Assembly: GCF_042659465.1 (NCBI RefSeq)
Contig: NZ_JBHSSW010000003.1
Coordinates: forward strand, 248,001 to 312,000
Direction of reading: 5' to 3'
Length of the DNA: 64,000 nt
Origin: Ponticaulis profundi
GTDB lineage: Bacteria > Pseudomonadota > Alphaproteobacteria > Caulobacterales > Hyphomonadaceae
Shown one piece after another: positions 50,405-59,883 of the stretch (position 1 is the stretch's first letter; every line of letters begins with the position of its first letter). A model generated the notes under the pieces. It was not told the origin of the DNA and searched no databases. It saw nothing but the letters and a program-made list of their open reading frames with translations. The position numbers were made by a program, and so were the translations under genes.

Positions 50405-52079
50405 ATTCTGACAGATAGAGCAGGGTCACTTTTTCGGTGATCTGTTTGAACGCATCGCCAAGCTTTGAGCCATCCTGAACATCAAGATAGTCATCCGGGC
50501 TGCTGGCGCAGGTTTTCAGAACCTTCTCGGAGCGCTCATCGGCGAGATCCAGCCGGATGGTGATGATGCGAATGCCGGCTTCCTTTGCATTCGCGCAGGA
50601 CGTCAGCGTTCGTTCATCCATCGCATCCAGAATGTCTTTCTGAGTGGAGCGGCTCGTCGTGCCTTCCAGGCGTTCATTCTCCAGATAGCCATAGGCCGAG
50701 AAGTCGGAACCGCCCGCCTTGTTGCGCTCGACGACCATATTGTTGCCGTCAGACAGCAGGACCACGACCTTTTCGACTTCGTCCGTGAACGCATCGCCTT
50801 CAGAGAACGGTTCTTCCGGCGACAAGGCGCGCCAGCCCCAAACCATACCCTGTGCCAGATTGGTCGAGCCGGACGCTGACAGCGCGTCGATTTCCTTGCG
50901 CAGATCAGAGAAGCGACTTGTCAGCGGCGTGATCGGGCGCATCTCGCAGTTATAGCTTGGTCCGGTCGATGAGAAGACGTCGCTGAAATAGGTATAGGTC
51001 GGCTTGGTCTCCACGGTCGTCCAGTTTGAGACCTTCAGCGGATCGCCAAATTCGCAGTCATTATTGCCATAGCCTTCATTATCGTCTTCGCTGCCTTCGC
51101 AGTCATCGCGATCATAGTCGCTTGCATAGACATACCCATCCATCAGCTTGAGCACGTTTTCAGGCAGTCCATATTTCATCGGGTTGCCGATATCCAGGAA
51201 GGCTGACCCAAGCGATGAGGCATCCGAGACATAGTTGTTCGGAAACTGCTCTCTCCATCGCGAATCCGTTTCGTCAGGATGAAACAGAGGGACGTAAAGC
51301 GTGTCAGGCTTGTTCTTTCGCGGGGTCGTATCGTCGACATCATAAGGTGCCGGGCGGGCCTGAACGCAGCCTTTCCATTCATATCCCAGATGGTCATAAA
51401 GGTCGAAACGGTTCAGCCCGTCGACCAGATTGTCGCCATGGACGGAAGACAGCGCCTTGGTGTCCATCCATTTCGCTTTTGCATTCTCTTTGCCGACATT
51501 CACATAAGTGGCGAAGGGGACAATGGCGACTTCGATCTGGCCTGCTGAATTCGGCAGGTCTTCCAGCTGGGTCATCATGTCGGTTGCCGCTTTCTGCATG
51601 ATTTTCAGCTTGTTCAGATGGCTGCCTGTGGGCTTTTGCAACATGGAGCCGGTCGTATCGAGCACGAGCGCCATCTCGACCTTCTTGATGCCGAAGAGCA
51701 CGCTGGCATGACGCGTAAAGCGTAACTTTTTGATGCCCATGATAGACAGGAATGTCGTGTCCATGCTGACCGTTACGTCTGCCGTCAGCTTGCGGTCGCC
51801 CTTGACGATGACGAATTGTTCGATGGTGACAGGGGCGCCATTCAGCTGGTTGGTGAACCATTTGCGCGCTTTGCCCTGTATGTCCTCTTCCTTCATACCG
51901 AAGGCTTCATGGGCCACAGCGAGAAGCGCTGCATCGATCGCATTTTGCGCTGCAACGGAATTGCCCCGCTGACGTGACATATCAATCGCGGCCCCCATGA
52001 GGACCATCAGGGGGATCAGGCAGATTGCAAAGATCATGGCGACATTGCCGTCGCGATTTGATTTTAGGGATCGAAACAT
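50403..52079 (-). CDS. TadE/TadG-like protein with von Willebrand A domain
   Basis: 558 aa. Begins MFRSLKSNRDGNVAMIFAICLIPLMVLMGAAIDMSR, the TadE-like pilin-type leader plus membrane helix with Glu/Asp. The VWA domain has the metal-site pattern LVLDTTGSM at ~140, then LSASGSTNLAQGMVWGWRAL and VVVLLSDGNN. An Asp/Glu/Tyr-rich insert (residues ~270-350, with Cys pairs) interrupts it. TadG proteins help Flp pilus assembly at the envelope, but no other tad gene is in the window. It ends in a bidirectional terminator and is read away from the acyltransferase. Function remains uncertain. Confidence 0.88.
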   Translation of the reverse strand: MFRSLKSNRDGNVAMIFAICLIPLMVLMGAAIDMSRQRGNSVAAQNAIDAALLAVAHEAFGMKEEDIQGKARKWFTNQLNGAPVTIEQFVIVKGDRKLTADVTVSMDTTFLSIMGIKKLRFTRHASVLFGIKKVEMALVLDTTGSMLQKPTGSHLNKLKIMQKAATDMMTQLEDLPNSAGQIEVAIVPFATYVNVGKENAKAKWMDTKALSSVHGDNLVDGLNRFDLYDHLGYEWKGCVQARPAPYDVDDTTPRKNKPDTLYVPLFHPDETDSRWREQFPNNYVSDASSLGSAFLDIGNPMKYGLPENVLKLMDGYVYASDYDRDDCEGSEDDNEGYGNNDCEFGDPLKVSNWTTVETKPTYTYFSDVFSSTGPSYNCEMRPITPLTSRFSDLRKEIDALSASGSTNLAQGMVWGWRALSPEEPFSEGDAFTDEVEKVVVLLSDGNNMVVERNKAGGSDFSAYGYLENERLEGTTSRSTQKDILDAMDERTLTSCANAKEAGIRIITIRLDLADERSEKVLKTCASSPDDYLDVQDGSKLGDAFKQITEKVTLLYLSE

Positions 52080-52083
52080 TCTG

Positions 52084-52110
52084 CTTATCCGGACTACTGG
52101 TCAGGATAAG
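52084..52110 (-). promoter_or_regulatory. inverted repeat upstream of tadG-like gene
   Basis: CTTATCC (52084-52090) and GGATAAG (52104-52110), 7-bp arms with 13-nt spacing, start 5 nt above the start codon. It could be a weak operator or a leader hairpin. The remaining gap to 52332 shows no gene. Confidence 0.3.
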
Positions 52111-52332
52111 ACATCAAAAGGCACAACTTCTTACTAAATCAGGCGGTAATATTTATCTACACGCGTTTACCAAACGGTGCGGAGTAAGATTTTGTTTCCT
52201 CCCGCTGCGGCTTGTCAGATGAATTGTTCGCAGAATTGCTAATCTTCGAAAAAATGTACCCGAGGCGTGCATATCAGGCCGTAGACCTTCATCTATGGTG
52301 CTGTATACACGCCCTGCGGGAAATTAAAGCCC

Positions 52333-53316
52333 TCAGACCTTCACCAGTGTGCGCCCCTTAATCTTTCCCTTAAGGATGTTTGCAGCGGTTTCAGGGACAT
52401 CTTCCAGATTAACTTCTGTGATGGTGTGCTCAAGAATTTCCGGATTTAAATCCTTCGCCAGTCGATCCCATGCGGTTTTGCGTGCCGCATAGGGCGCGTT
52501 GACAGAGTCGATGCCCGCCAGTGTGACATTGCGCAGAATGAACGGCATGACCGTCGCCGGAAGATCGGGCCCCTGGGCCAGTCCGCAGGCGGCTACAGCG
52601 CCGCGATATTGTGTCTGTGCCAGCACGTTCACGAGTGTATGGCTGCCCACGGCATCGACGGCACCAGCCCAGCGTTCCTTGCCGAGCGGCCGACCTGGCT
52701 CTGACAGAGAGGTCCGGTCGATGATAGACGTTGCGCCGAGGCTTTTCAGATAGGCTTCTTCGTCCATGCGGCCCGTTGAGGCGATCACTTCAAAGCCCAG
52801 ATTGGACAGCACGGCGATCGCGATGGAGCCGACACCGCCATTCGCGCCGGTTACCAGAACCGGGCCTTTCTCTGGCGTGACGCCATTATGTTCCAGCGCC
52901 AGAATGGAGAGCATGGCCGTATAGCCTGCTGTGCCGATTGCCATGGTCTGACGCGTGGTGAAAGTGTCCGGCACCTTGATCAGCCAGTCAGATTTGACCC
53001 GCGCCTTTTCGGCATAGCCGCCAAAATGCGTCTGGCTCAGAGCCCAGCCATTGATCAAGACCTTGTCGCCGGGTTTGTATCGGGCATCCTCGGAAGAGGT
53101 GACCGTGCCGGCAAGGTCGATGCCGCCAATCATCGGATAGGACTGGATGATGCCCGGCGCGCCGGAGAGCGCGAGCCCGTCCTTATAGTTCACCGTCGAC
53201 CATTCGACATCAATCGTCACATCGCCCGGCATCAGATCGTCTTCGGCCATCTCGATGAGATTGGTTTCGATCTGTTTGTCGTCAGATTTGGTCGTGAAAA
53301 GCGCGCGAAATGACAT
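52333..53316 (-). CDS. acuI: acrylyl-CoA reductase-like oxidoreductase (YhdH/AcuI family)
   Basis: 327 aa from ATG 53316 with GGGAGGGATC; the open frame continues upstream to 53391 but without similarity. MDR fold without structural zinc: DVEWSTVNYKDGLALSG, GGIDLAGTVTSSED, WALSQTHFGGYAEKA, nucleotide loop LVTGANGGVGSIAIAVLSNLGF, and PVEAVGSH-like WAGAVDAVG. AcuI/YhdH uses NADPH to reduce acrylyl-CoA to propionyl-CoA, in DMSP or 3-hydroxypropionate use. The substrate assignment is by family only; no DMSP genes are nearby. Confidence 0.85.
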   Translation of the reverse strand: MSFRALFTTKSDDKQIETNLIEMAEDDLMPGDVTIDVEWSTVNYKDGLALSGAPGIIQSYPMIGGIDLAGTVTSSEDARYKPGDKVLINGWALSQTHFGGYAEKARVKSDWLIKVPDTFTTRQTMAIGTAGYTAMLSILALEHNGVTPEKGPVLVTGANGGVGSIAIAVLSNLGFEVIASTGRMDEEAYLKSLGATSIIDRTSLSEPGRPLGKERWAGAVDAVGSHTLVNVLAQTQYRGAVAACGLAQGPDLPATVMPFILRNVTLAGIDSVNAPYAARKTAWDRLAKDLNPEILEHTITEVNLEDVPETAANILKGKIKGRTLVKV

Positions 53317-53425
53317 GATCCCTCCCGAGGGTCCTGGTACCTGGCTGATGATGTTTAAAGCTAAATATGACCCGCTTTGATGCGGCTGCAAGGGGAGGGA
53401 GACGCTGACGTGGCGGTAATTTGGC

Positions 53426-54388
53426 TCAGTCGATCACATTGTCTTTAATTAGCCGGTCGAAATACGCGATGGTCGGTTCGAGACCCGCGCGCAGCGTTAT
53501 GGTCGGCTCCCAGCCCATCTTTTCTTTCGCCAGTGTGATGTCCGGCTTGCGTTGTTTTGGATCATCGGGTGGCAGCGGCTTTTCGATGATTTCAGACGTC
53601 GATCCCGTCATTTCGATAATGACTTCAGCGAGCTCCCGAATGGTGAATTCGCCGGGATTGCCCATATTTACCGGGCCCAGAAAATCGTCCGGCGTATCCA
53701 TGAGCTTCATGAAGCCGCTGACCAGGTCGTCGACATAACAGAATGACCGCGTCTGATTGCCTTTGCCAAAAACGGTGATGGGCTCGCCGCGCAGGGCCTG
53801 CATGACGAAATTGGAGACGACGCGCCCGTCATTCGGGTGCATGCGCGGACCATAGGTGTTGAAGATGCGCGCAATCTTGATGTTCACGCCATGCTGGCGA
53901 TGATAATCCATGAACAGCGTTTCGGCGGCGCGTTTGCCTTCATCATAACAGGAGCGCAGCCCGATTGGGTTCACATTCCCCCAATAGCTTTCCGGCTGCG
54001 GGTGGAGGGTCGGGTCGCCATAGACTTCCGATGTCGAGGCCTGAAAGATTTTCGCTTTCAGGCGTTTGGCGAGGCCGAGCGCGTTAATGGCGCCATGCAC
54101 GGATGTCTTCAGGGTCTGCACCGGGTCAAACTGATAATGAACCGGGCTGGCCGGGCAGGCGAGGTTATAGATCTCGTCCACTTCCACATAGATCGGGTGC
54201 GTGATGTCGTGGCGCAGCGCTTCAAAGCGCGGATTGGACAGGAGGTGCGTGATATTGGTGCGCCGGCCTGTATAGTAATTATCGACGGAAAGCACTTCAT
54301 CGCCGCGCTCAAGCAGGCGCTCGCACAGATGAGAGCCGAGAAAGCCGGCGCCGCCCGTGACCATGATCCGTTTGCTGCTGAAAGACAT
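53426..54388 (-). CDS. UDP-glucuronate decarboxylase (UXS) / NAD-dependent epimerase
   Basis: 320 aa short-chain dehydrogenase. GGAGFLGSHLCERLL (NAD loop), DNYYTGRRTNI, NLACPASPVHYQ, STSEVYGDP, and YDEGKRAAETL with the Tyr-Lys pair. These are the UXS hallmarks: it converts UDP-glucuronate to UDP-xylose, a precursor for surface polysaccharides. No glycosyltransferases are adjacent. The start is followed by a 177-nt gap to the dehydrogenase terminator. Confidence 0.92.
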   Translation of the reverse strand: MSFSSKRIMVTGGAGFLGSHLCERLLERGDEVLSVDNYYTGRRTNITHLLSNPRFEALRHDITHPIYVEVDEIYNLACPASPVHYQFDPVQTLKTSVHGAINALGLAKRLKAKIFQASTSEVYGDPTLHPQPESYWGNVNPIGLRSCYDEGKRAAETLFMDYHRQHGVNIKIARIFNTYGPRMHPNDGRVVSNFVMQALRGEPITVFGKGNQTRSFCYVDDLVSGFMKLMDTPDDFLGPVNMGNPGEFTIRELAEVIIEMTGSTSEIIEKPLPPDDPKQRKPDITLAKEKMGWEPTITLRAGLEPTIAYFDRLIKDNVID

Positions 54389-54509
54389 ACGCGCTTGAAT
54401 TTCCTCTGAAGTGACGTCTCGCGACCGATCAGACGGTCATCACTCGATTAATACGGTGTTCGGCGCAAGATACAAACCTGTCATTCTTCAAGGGCATGTC
54501 CTTAGCAAC

Positions 54510-54539
54510 AAAAAACGCGCGAGACGGATATCTCGCGCG
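54510..54539 (-). terminator. intrinsic terminator of the ACAD10/11-like gene
   Basis: CGCGCGAGA (54516-54524), 6-nt loop, TCTCGCGCG (54531-54539); T-run on the minus strand (54515-54510). 9-bp perfect stem. Confidence 0.9.
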
Positions 54540-54565
54540 CTTCTTCAATAAAGTCAGCTGATCGC

Positions 54566-55876
54566 TTATTTGCGCCAGACAGATGCCAGCGCCGGATCTT
54601 CCGGTTCGCCGTCATATTTGCGGGTTTCCGCGCGTGACACGACCATATGGTGCACTTCGTCCGGGCCGTCAGCCAGACGCAGCGTACGCTGGCTCGCATA
54701 CATGCGGGAAAGCGGTGACCACTGGGAGACACCCGTTGCACCATGCATCTGGATTGCTTCGTCGATGATCTGGCAGACACGCTCTGGCACCATCGCCTTG
54801 ACCATGGAAATCCAGACACGGGCTTCCTTGTTGCCGAGCACGTCCATCGCCTTGGCCGCCTTCAGAACCATCAGACGCATGGCTTCGATCTCGATGCGTG
54901 CGCGGGAGACCTTCTCCATATTGCCACCGAGCTTGAGGAGCGGCTGACCAAACGCATCGCGAGCCAGGCCGCGACGGATCATCAGGTCGAGCGCTTTCTC
55001 AGCCGAGCCAAGCGAACGCATGCAGTGGTGAATACGGCCCGGGCCAAGACGCAGCTGAGAAATCTCGAAGCCACGGCCTTCGCCGAGCAGCATGTTCTCT
55101 TTCGGGACGCGTACGTCTTCAAACAACAGGTGCATGTGACCGTGTGGCGCGTCATAGTCGCCAAAGACCTGCATGCCGTCGACAATGGTCACGCCCGGAT
55201 GTGGCAGCGGTACCAGAATCTGAGATTGCTGTTTGTGAGACGGTGCGTCCGGGTTGGTCTGCACCATGCAGATCATGATTTTACAACGTGGATCGCCCGC
55301 GCCGGAAATATAGTATTTCTCGCCATTAATGACCCACTCATCGCCATCCAGAACAGCTGTCATGGAGACGTTGCGCGCATCCGAAGAGGCTTTGGCAGGC
55401 TCGGTCATGGCAAAGGCCGAGCGGATCTTGCCTTCCAGAAGCGGCTTCAGCCACTGTTCTTTCTGGGCAGGTGTGCCAACGCGTTCGAGCACTTCCATAT
55501 TGCCCGTGTCAGGCGCCGAGCAGTTCATGCTTTCAGACGCCAGCGGGTTCTTGCCGAGTTCAGCAGCGATATAGGCGTAATCGAGGTTTTTCAGGCCTTC
55601 GCCGGTTTCAGCATCCGGCAGGAAGAAGTTCCAGAGACCTTGTTTCTTGGCTTCGTCTTTTGCTTTTTCCAGCGTTTCGAGCTGGCCCGGAGCATAGCTC
55701 CAGATGTCCGTTTTCTTTTCGCCGAGGCGGTAGAATTCCTCGCTCATCGGTTCAACGGTTTCGGCAATGAAGCGCTTTACATGCTCATAGAGCGGCTTGG
55801 CCGCGTCTGACATACGCAGGTCGTTCATTTCCGGTGAATGCGTATCAAGCTGTGGTGTCGTGGCTGTGTCGGCCAT
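54566..55876 (-). CDS. acyl-CoA dehydrogenase, ACAD10/11-like
   Basis: 436 aa from ATG 55876 with GGAGGGAGAGCAC. N-terminal EPMSEEFYRLGEKK, FAMTEPAKASSDARN, EWVINGEKYYISGAGDPRCK, GPGRIHHCMRSLGSAEKALDLMIRR and C-terminal IQMHGATGVSQWSPL. The GRIHHCMR signature matches human ACAD10/11-type dehydrogenases for long or branched acyl-CoAs, whose partner is an APH kinase domain; a separate APH-like kinase is encoded at 19962-21011. Single gene with its own terminator. Confidence 0.93.
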   Translation of the reverse strand: MADTATTPQLDTHSPEMNDLRMSDAAKPLYEHVKRFIAETVEPMSEEFYRLGEKKTDIWSYAPGQLETLEKAKDEAKKQGLWNFFLPDAETGEGLKNLDYAYIAAELGKNPLASESMNCSAPDTGNMEVLERVGTPAQKEQWLKPLLEGKIRSAFAMTEPAKASSDARNVSMTAVLDGDEWVINGEKYYISGAGDPRCKIMICMVQTNPDAPSHKQQSQILVPLPHPGVTIVDGMQVFGDYDAPHGHMHLLFEDVRVPKENMLLGEGRGFEISQLRLGPGRIHHCMRSLGSAEKALDLMIRRGLARDAFGQPLLKLGGNMEKVSRARIEIEAMRLMVLKAAKAMDVLGNKEARVWISMVKAMVPERVCQIIDEAIQMHGATGVSQWSPLSRMYASQRTLRLADGPDEVHHMVVSRAETRKYDGEPEDPALASVWRK

Positions 55877-55992
55877 GGTGCTCTCCCTCCTGAGACTGTG
55901 TGTTCTTATCGTTCTGTCCACAGCGTAAAGGGTATTTGAGCCGTTGAAAATGGGGGGCGTAAGGTAATCACCGATAATTGTATGTAACTATT

Positions 55993-56012
55993 GCAAAGCT
56001 TATGGGCTTTGC
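55993..56012 (-). terminator. hairpin beyond arsR
   Basis: GCAAAGC (55993-55999) pairs with GCTTTGC (56006-56012) around a 6-nt loop, 32 nt beyond the arsR stop. Weak T-run; modest support. Confidence 0.4.
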
Positions 56013-56043
56013 CGTTGCGAGAGGCCTGAACGCCGTCGGCGCG

Positions 56044-56385
56044 TTAGCCGCATTGCAGGACTTTTGACGTCTGCAGCGATTTGCAAAGGTCCGGATTGCC
56101 ATTGCAGCAATCTGCGACAATGCCTTCGACCATGCCGCTGACGCTTTCAATGTCAGCCGAATAGTAAAGTGTGCGCCCATCGCGCCGGGCAGAGACCAGC
56201 CCTGTGCGGGACAGAATGCCGAGATGCGTGGATAGTGTGTTCGGCAGAATATCGAGCTCGGATGCAAGCTGGCCAGCAGGAATACCGTCCGGACCGGCCT
56301 TCATCAGGCGCCGAAACACGCGAAACCGGCTCTCCTGACCGAGCGCGGCCAATTGATCGATAATGTGCTTGGGTGTGTCGGGCAT
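56044..56385 (-). CDS. arsR: ArsR-family arsenite-responsive repressor
   Basis: 113 aa winged helix. HTH LASELDILPNTLSTHLGILSRTGLVSARRDGRTLYYS. C-terminal Cys93-Cys94, Cys101 and Cys112 (ADCCNGNPDLC, LQCG) match the As(III)/Sb(III) site of alphaproteobacterial, C-terminal type ArsR. It is transcribed after acr3 (95-nt gap), the reverse of the usual arsR-first order. Representing derepression by arsenite is family knowledge. Confidence 0.92.
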   Translation of the reverse strand: MPDTPKHIIDQLAALGQESRFRVFRRLMKAGPDGIPAGQLASELDILPNTLSTHLGILSRTGLVSARRDGRTLYYSADIESVSGMVEGIVADCCNGNPDLCKSLQTSKVLQCG

Positions 56386-56480
56386 GGGCTCGGCCTGATT
56401 GTCTTGTTATCTTGTGCACCTGCCGATTACAGGGATGGCAAACTTGTTCGTAATCGCGCCAGCCGTCAATCTGGCAATCT

Positions 56481-57527
56481 TTACAGGCTGTGGTCGTGCG
56501 CTGTGTCCTCGGCAGGAAAGCGTGCGCGTGTCCTGTTGGCGAAGGCGACCAGAGACAGCATGACAGGCACTTCCACCAGCACGCCGACCACAGTGACGAG
56601 TGCAGCGCCGGAATTCAGACCATAAAGACCAATGGCGACTGCAACGGCGAGTTCGAAGAAGTTGGACGTTCCGATCAGCGCGCAGGGGGCTGCAATCCGG
56701 TGCGGCACTTTCCAGGCAAAGGCGGCCGCATAGGCAATCGCAAAAATACCATAGGACTGTATCAGGATCGGCACCGCGATCAGGGCGATCAGTATCGGAT
56801 TGTCCAGAATGACCTGGCCCTGAAATCCGAACAACAGAATGACCGTCCCAAGCAGGCCGAGCACGGAATAGGGCTTAACAGCCGCGGTAAAGGCATCGAC
56901 CCTGGCTTGCGACCCACCCCGCAACAGCGCGATCCGCGTCAGCGTGCCAGCAACGAGCGGCACCACAACATAAAGCACGACAGAAAGCGTCAGCGTTGCC
57001 CACGGAATTTCAATGTCCGTCACGCCGAGCAGCAGAGCCACAATTGGCGCAAACGCGAAAACCATGATCACATCATTCATGGAGACCTGAACCAGCGTGT
57101 AGTTCGGATCGCCTTTGGTAAGCTGTGACCAGACAAACACCATGGCTGTGCACGGGGCTGCGCCGAGCAGGATGAGGCCTGCGATATACTGGCTCGCATC
57201 CTCGGTCGGGATGAAGCCGGCAAACACATAGCGGAAGAACAGAACGCCAAGCGCCGCCATGGTGAAGGGTTTGATCAGCCAGTTGACCACAAGTGTGATG
57301 ATCAGGCCCTTCGGACGGGTGTGGATCTGCTTCAGGCTGGCAAAATCGATCGACACCATCATCGGGTAGACCATGGCCCAGATCAGCACCGCCACCAGCA
57401 GATTGACGCTGGCGTATTCCAGCGAGGCCAGCGCGGCAAAGACATCAGGAAACAGGGTGCCCAGGGTGATCCCGACCGCGATACAGATCGCGACCCAGAC
57501 AGACAGAAAGCGTTCGAAAAAGCCCAT
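56481..57527 (-). CDS. ACR3-family arsenite efflux permease
   Basis: 348 aa with ten predicted helices. Catalytic-region LILLGAAPCTAMVFVWSQLT holds the conserved Cys126, and QVSMNDVIMVFAFAP and NFFELAVAVAIG are ACR3 signatures. It exports arsenite. The following gene is the arsR regulator on the same strand. No arsC reductase or arsH is in the window, so arsenate handling must depend on another locus. Confidence 0.95.
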   Translation of the reverse strand: MGFFERFLSVWVAICIAVGITLGTLFPDVFAALASLEYASVNLLVAVLIWAMVYPMMVSIDFASLKQIHTRPKGLIITLVVNWLIKPFTMAALGVLFFRYVFAGFIPTEDASQYIAGLILLGAAPCTAMVFVWSQLTKGDPNYTLVQVSMNDVIMVFAFAPIVALLLGVTDIEIPWATLTLSVVLYVVVPLVAGTLTRIALLRGGSQARVDAFTAAVKPYSVLGLLGTVILLFGFQGQVILDNPILIALIAVPILIQSYGIFAIAYAAAFAWKVPHRIAAPCALIGTSNFFELAVAVAIGLYGLNSGAALVTVVGVLVEVPVMLSLVAFANRTRARFPAEDTAHDHSL

Positions 57528-57659
57528 CAGAGCGCTCCGCGAAGATCAAGAGATGGCGTGTGTCGCGATCTCCTAACGCATTTCATCCGCTTTGAAAATG
57601 ACAGTTCTGGAATTATCGAAACAAAATAGAGGGGCTCGTCTCACGGACGGGAGAAGCGT

Positions 57660-57977
57660 CTAGCTGGACGTCGAAGACGAAACGAGAAACCGCAGGGCGG
57701 AAGGGTAAAATGCCAGCATCCAGGCGACCAAACATGCAGAAAGCGTAAAGACCAATGGAAGCAGGAGAAACGCAAAGCCGCCGCCATCGCGAAGCACGCA
57801 CAGCCCAAACGAGACCGCCAGAAGTGTCCATCCAAGCGGCCTGAAATAAGCGGGCGGCGTCGGCGCACCATTTCCATCGACGACCTTGCGGAGATTTCGC
57901 GGCTGGCTCAGCGAGAGCCAGACAGAACCCAGAAGGCCGGACACGAAAATCAGGATCAACAAAAGCGCAGCGATCAT
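57660..57977 (-). CDS. DUF3325 family small membrane protein
   Basis: 105 aa with three hydrophobic segments (~1-22, 48-66, 70-92). It sits directly after the PepSY-TM gene (stop and start adjacent), the place and size of the DUF3325 member of siderophore-uptake operons. Function unknown; probably part of a membrane complex with PepSY-TM and DUF3649. Last gene of the Fur-box operon. Confidence 0.8.
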   Translation of the reverse strand: MIAALLLILIFVSGLLGSVWLSLSQPRNLRKVVDGNGAPTPPAYFRPLGWTLLAVSFGLCVLRDGGGFAFLLLPLVFTLSACLVAWMLAFYPSALRFLVSSSTSS

Positions 57978-59588
57978 TCAGTTTTGCTCCGCAGGTCTGT
58001 CAGGCAGGGCGCTCGCCGCACCGCTGGCGTCAGGGCCTGCCGATGTCGCAAATGCCTTGCTCAGACGAAGCGCAAAATATCCGGCCAGGATAGAGGTCAG
58101 GATCAGCATGAGGTCCACTCCGGCAACAGCCCACAACCCACTTGTCATCGAGGTGATCAGATGATCGCCTGTGGTCAGCCAGTTCAGTCCGACGGCCATG
58201 AGCGCCAGAACGCCAATCGCGAAACTCTGTTCATGCCAGGCTGCCTTGCCACGAAGACAGGCATGAAGCGTGCTGACAATCCAGACCGCGAAGAATGCCC
58301 AGATCTCCAGATCGTGGCGGTGTACATCCAGTGAAATGCTTTTCGGGATCAGACGGTTCGATATCATGAAGGCCGCACTGGCCAGTATGACGCCGCAGAT
58401 CGCACTCACGCTGAGCGCGCGGATAAAGCGAATGGAAAACGGGTCTGACATGCCTTTTCTGATGCGCGAATGCATCCAGAAAATCAGACCAGAGCCGATC
58501 ATTGCGCAGCCGGTCAGGCCGCCGAAAAAGTATAGCCAGCGCAGAGGCCAGTGATCGAACTGAATCCAGTGCAGGCCTTCCAGCCAGTTCATGGCGTGAT
58601 GGATCGTTTTGGGGGAGAAACGGTTCAGGACCTCGCCCGTCTGCGGATCGAAGCTGATCTGGTCAGGGCCTATCGCGACCCGGCGGCTTGGAAAATACCG
58701 TTCGGCAAAGACATAGGTGTTGGCATCGCCGTAATTGAAAATGCCCATCCATTCGGGCTCGCTTGTTGCAGAGCCTTCCTCTGCGCGCCAGATTTCCTCA
58801 GCGCGATTGTAAAAGCGATCCAGACTGGTGACCGGCGCGCCGGGGCGGTCTGCAAGGTCGATATGGTGCTGGGCATATCCCTCAATCTGCGCATTATAAG
58901 CCCGCAAATTGCCTTCATAAGGCACGCTGATCGGCCAGGGAAAATACACCGTTGCAAAGATCACAAGACCACTGAGCGGCAGCAGGAAATGGAGCGGCAG
59001 GCCTACCATTGCCGTCAGATTATGGAAATCCAGAGATGCCCGCCGCGTTCTGGTCTTTGGACGGAAAGTGAAGAATTCCTGGAATATCTTTCGATGGATG
59101 AAAAGCCCGGAGATGATGAGGATCAGCATGCCCATGGCGGCAATACCAACGACCAGATATCCAAGAATGCCGGGCATATGAAGCATGTAGTGGAAGTGAA
59201 AAAAGAACTCACTTCCGGCATGACTGTCTGTCAGATCAAGCGTGGCACCGGTTTGCGGATCAAGGAAATCCTCGCGCGTATGGCCGCTCTGATCTTCGTA
59301 ATAGAGGCGGATCGCGGGAATGCGGTCACGCGGCGGTGCGACCCAGAATTCAGATCCGACCGCCGGGTTGATGTCGTCCAGTCTTGGCAGGACGGCCTCG
59401 TCAATGGACACAGTCTCTGAAGCTGGAAAGCGAAGTTCCGGGATCATCCACTGGTCAATCTCCCGGTCGAAAACCGTCAGCGTGCCGGTCCAGAACACTG
59501 CGAAGAGCACAGCCGACAGCCCCAGCCCCAGCCAAGTGTGCAGCCATCCCATGGAGTCGCGAAAGGATTTGGTGATGCGTGTGCTCAT
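57978..59588 (-). CDS. PepSY-associated TM protein (putative siderophore-iron reductase)
   Basis: 536 aa. First helix ~17-38 (SMGWLHTWLGLGLSAVLFAVFWTGTL); PepSY-like segments; several further helices with paired His (HFHYMLHMPG, SLDFHNLTAMVGLPLHFLLPLSG, AWHEQSFAIG). This PepSY_TM family is often found beside TonB siderophore receptors and may reduce ferric siderophores in the periplasm; His distribution fits haem or metal ligands, but this is inference. 4 nt from DUF3649 and abutting DUF3325. Confidence 0.9.
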   Translation of the reverse strand: MSTRITKSFRDSMGWLHTWLGLGLSAVLFAVFWTGTLTVFDREIDQWMIPELRFPASETVSIDEAVLPRLDDINPAVGSEFWVAPPRDRIPAIRLYYEDQSGHTREDFLDPQTGATLDLTDSHAGSEFFFHFHYMLHMPGILGYLVVGIAAMGMLILIISGLFIHRKIFQEFFTFRPKTRTRRASLDFHNLTAMVGLPLHFLLPLSGLVIFATVYFPWPISVPYEGNLRAYNAQIEGYAQHHIDLADRPGAPVTSLDRFYNRAEEIWRAEEGSATSEPEWMGIFNYGDANTYVFAERYFPSRRVAIGPDQISFDPQTGEVLNRFSPKTIHHAMNWLEGLHWIQFDHWPLRWLYFFGGLTGCAMIGSGLIFWMHSRIRKGMSDPFSIRFIRALSVSAICGVILASAAFMISNRLIPKSISLDVHRHDLEIWAFFAVWIVSTLHACLRGKAAWHEQSFAIGVLALMAVGLNWLTTGDHLITSMTSGLWAVAGVDLMLILTSILAGYFALRLSKAFATSAGPDASGAASALPDRPAEQN

Positions 59589-59592
59589 GACC

Positions 59593-59883
59593 TTATCCAG
59601 ACACCAGTTTCGGGGCGAGGATCACCATGGCGATTGCCGCTGCCAGCATGCCTGCGCTGACAGACAGGAAATAGCGGGTTGCGATGATCCAGATGAAGGT
59701 GATCGGAAACATCAGGCAACCGACAAGCACCCCCAGCAGCAAAGCCTCGGTTTGCACCATGCCCAGATGCGGCAACCCTGTGCCCATCAGGGCCATCAGC
59801 CCGTTCGCAAAGACGTAACTGACAATCGTTGCGGACAGGAGACGCAGCGTGCGCATCAGATTGGTGTGCCGTACAACGCTCAT
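59593..59883 (-). CDS. DUF3649 family small membrane protein
   Basis: 96 aa with three predicted helices (SATIVSYVFANGLMAL, EALLLGVLVGCLMFPITF, LSVSAGMLAAAIAMVIL). It overlaps the sulfotransferase stop by 4 nt (ATGA) and lies 4 nt before the PepSY-TM gene. The DUF3649/PepSY-TM/DUF3325 triplet is recognisable as a siderophore-associated unit. Function unknown. Confidence 0.82.
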   Translation of the reverse strand: MSVVRHTNLMRTLRLLSATIVSYVFANGLMALMGTGLPHLGMVQTEALLLGVLVGCLMFPITFIWIIATRYFLSVSAGMLAAAIAMVILAPKLVSG

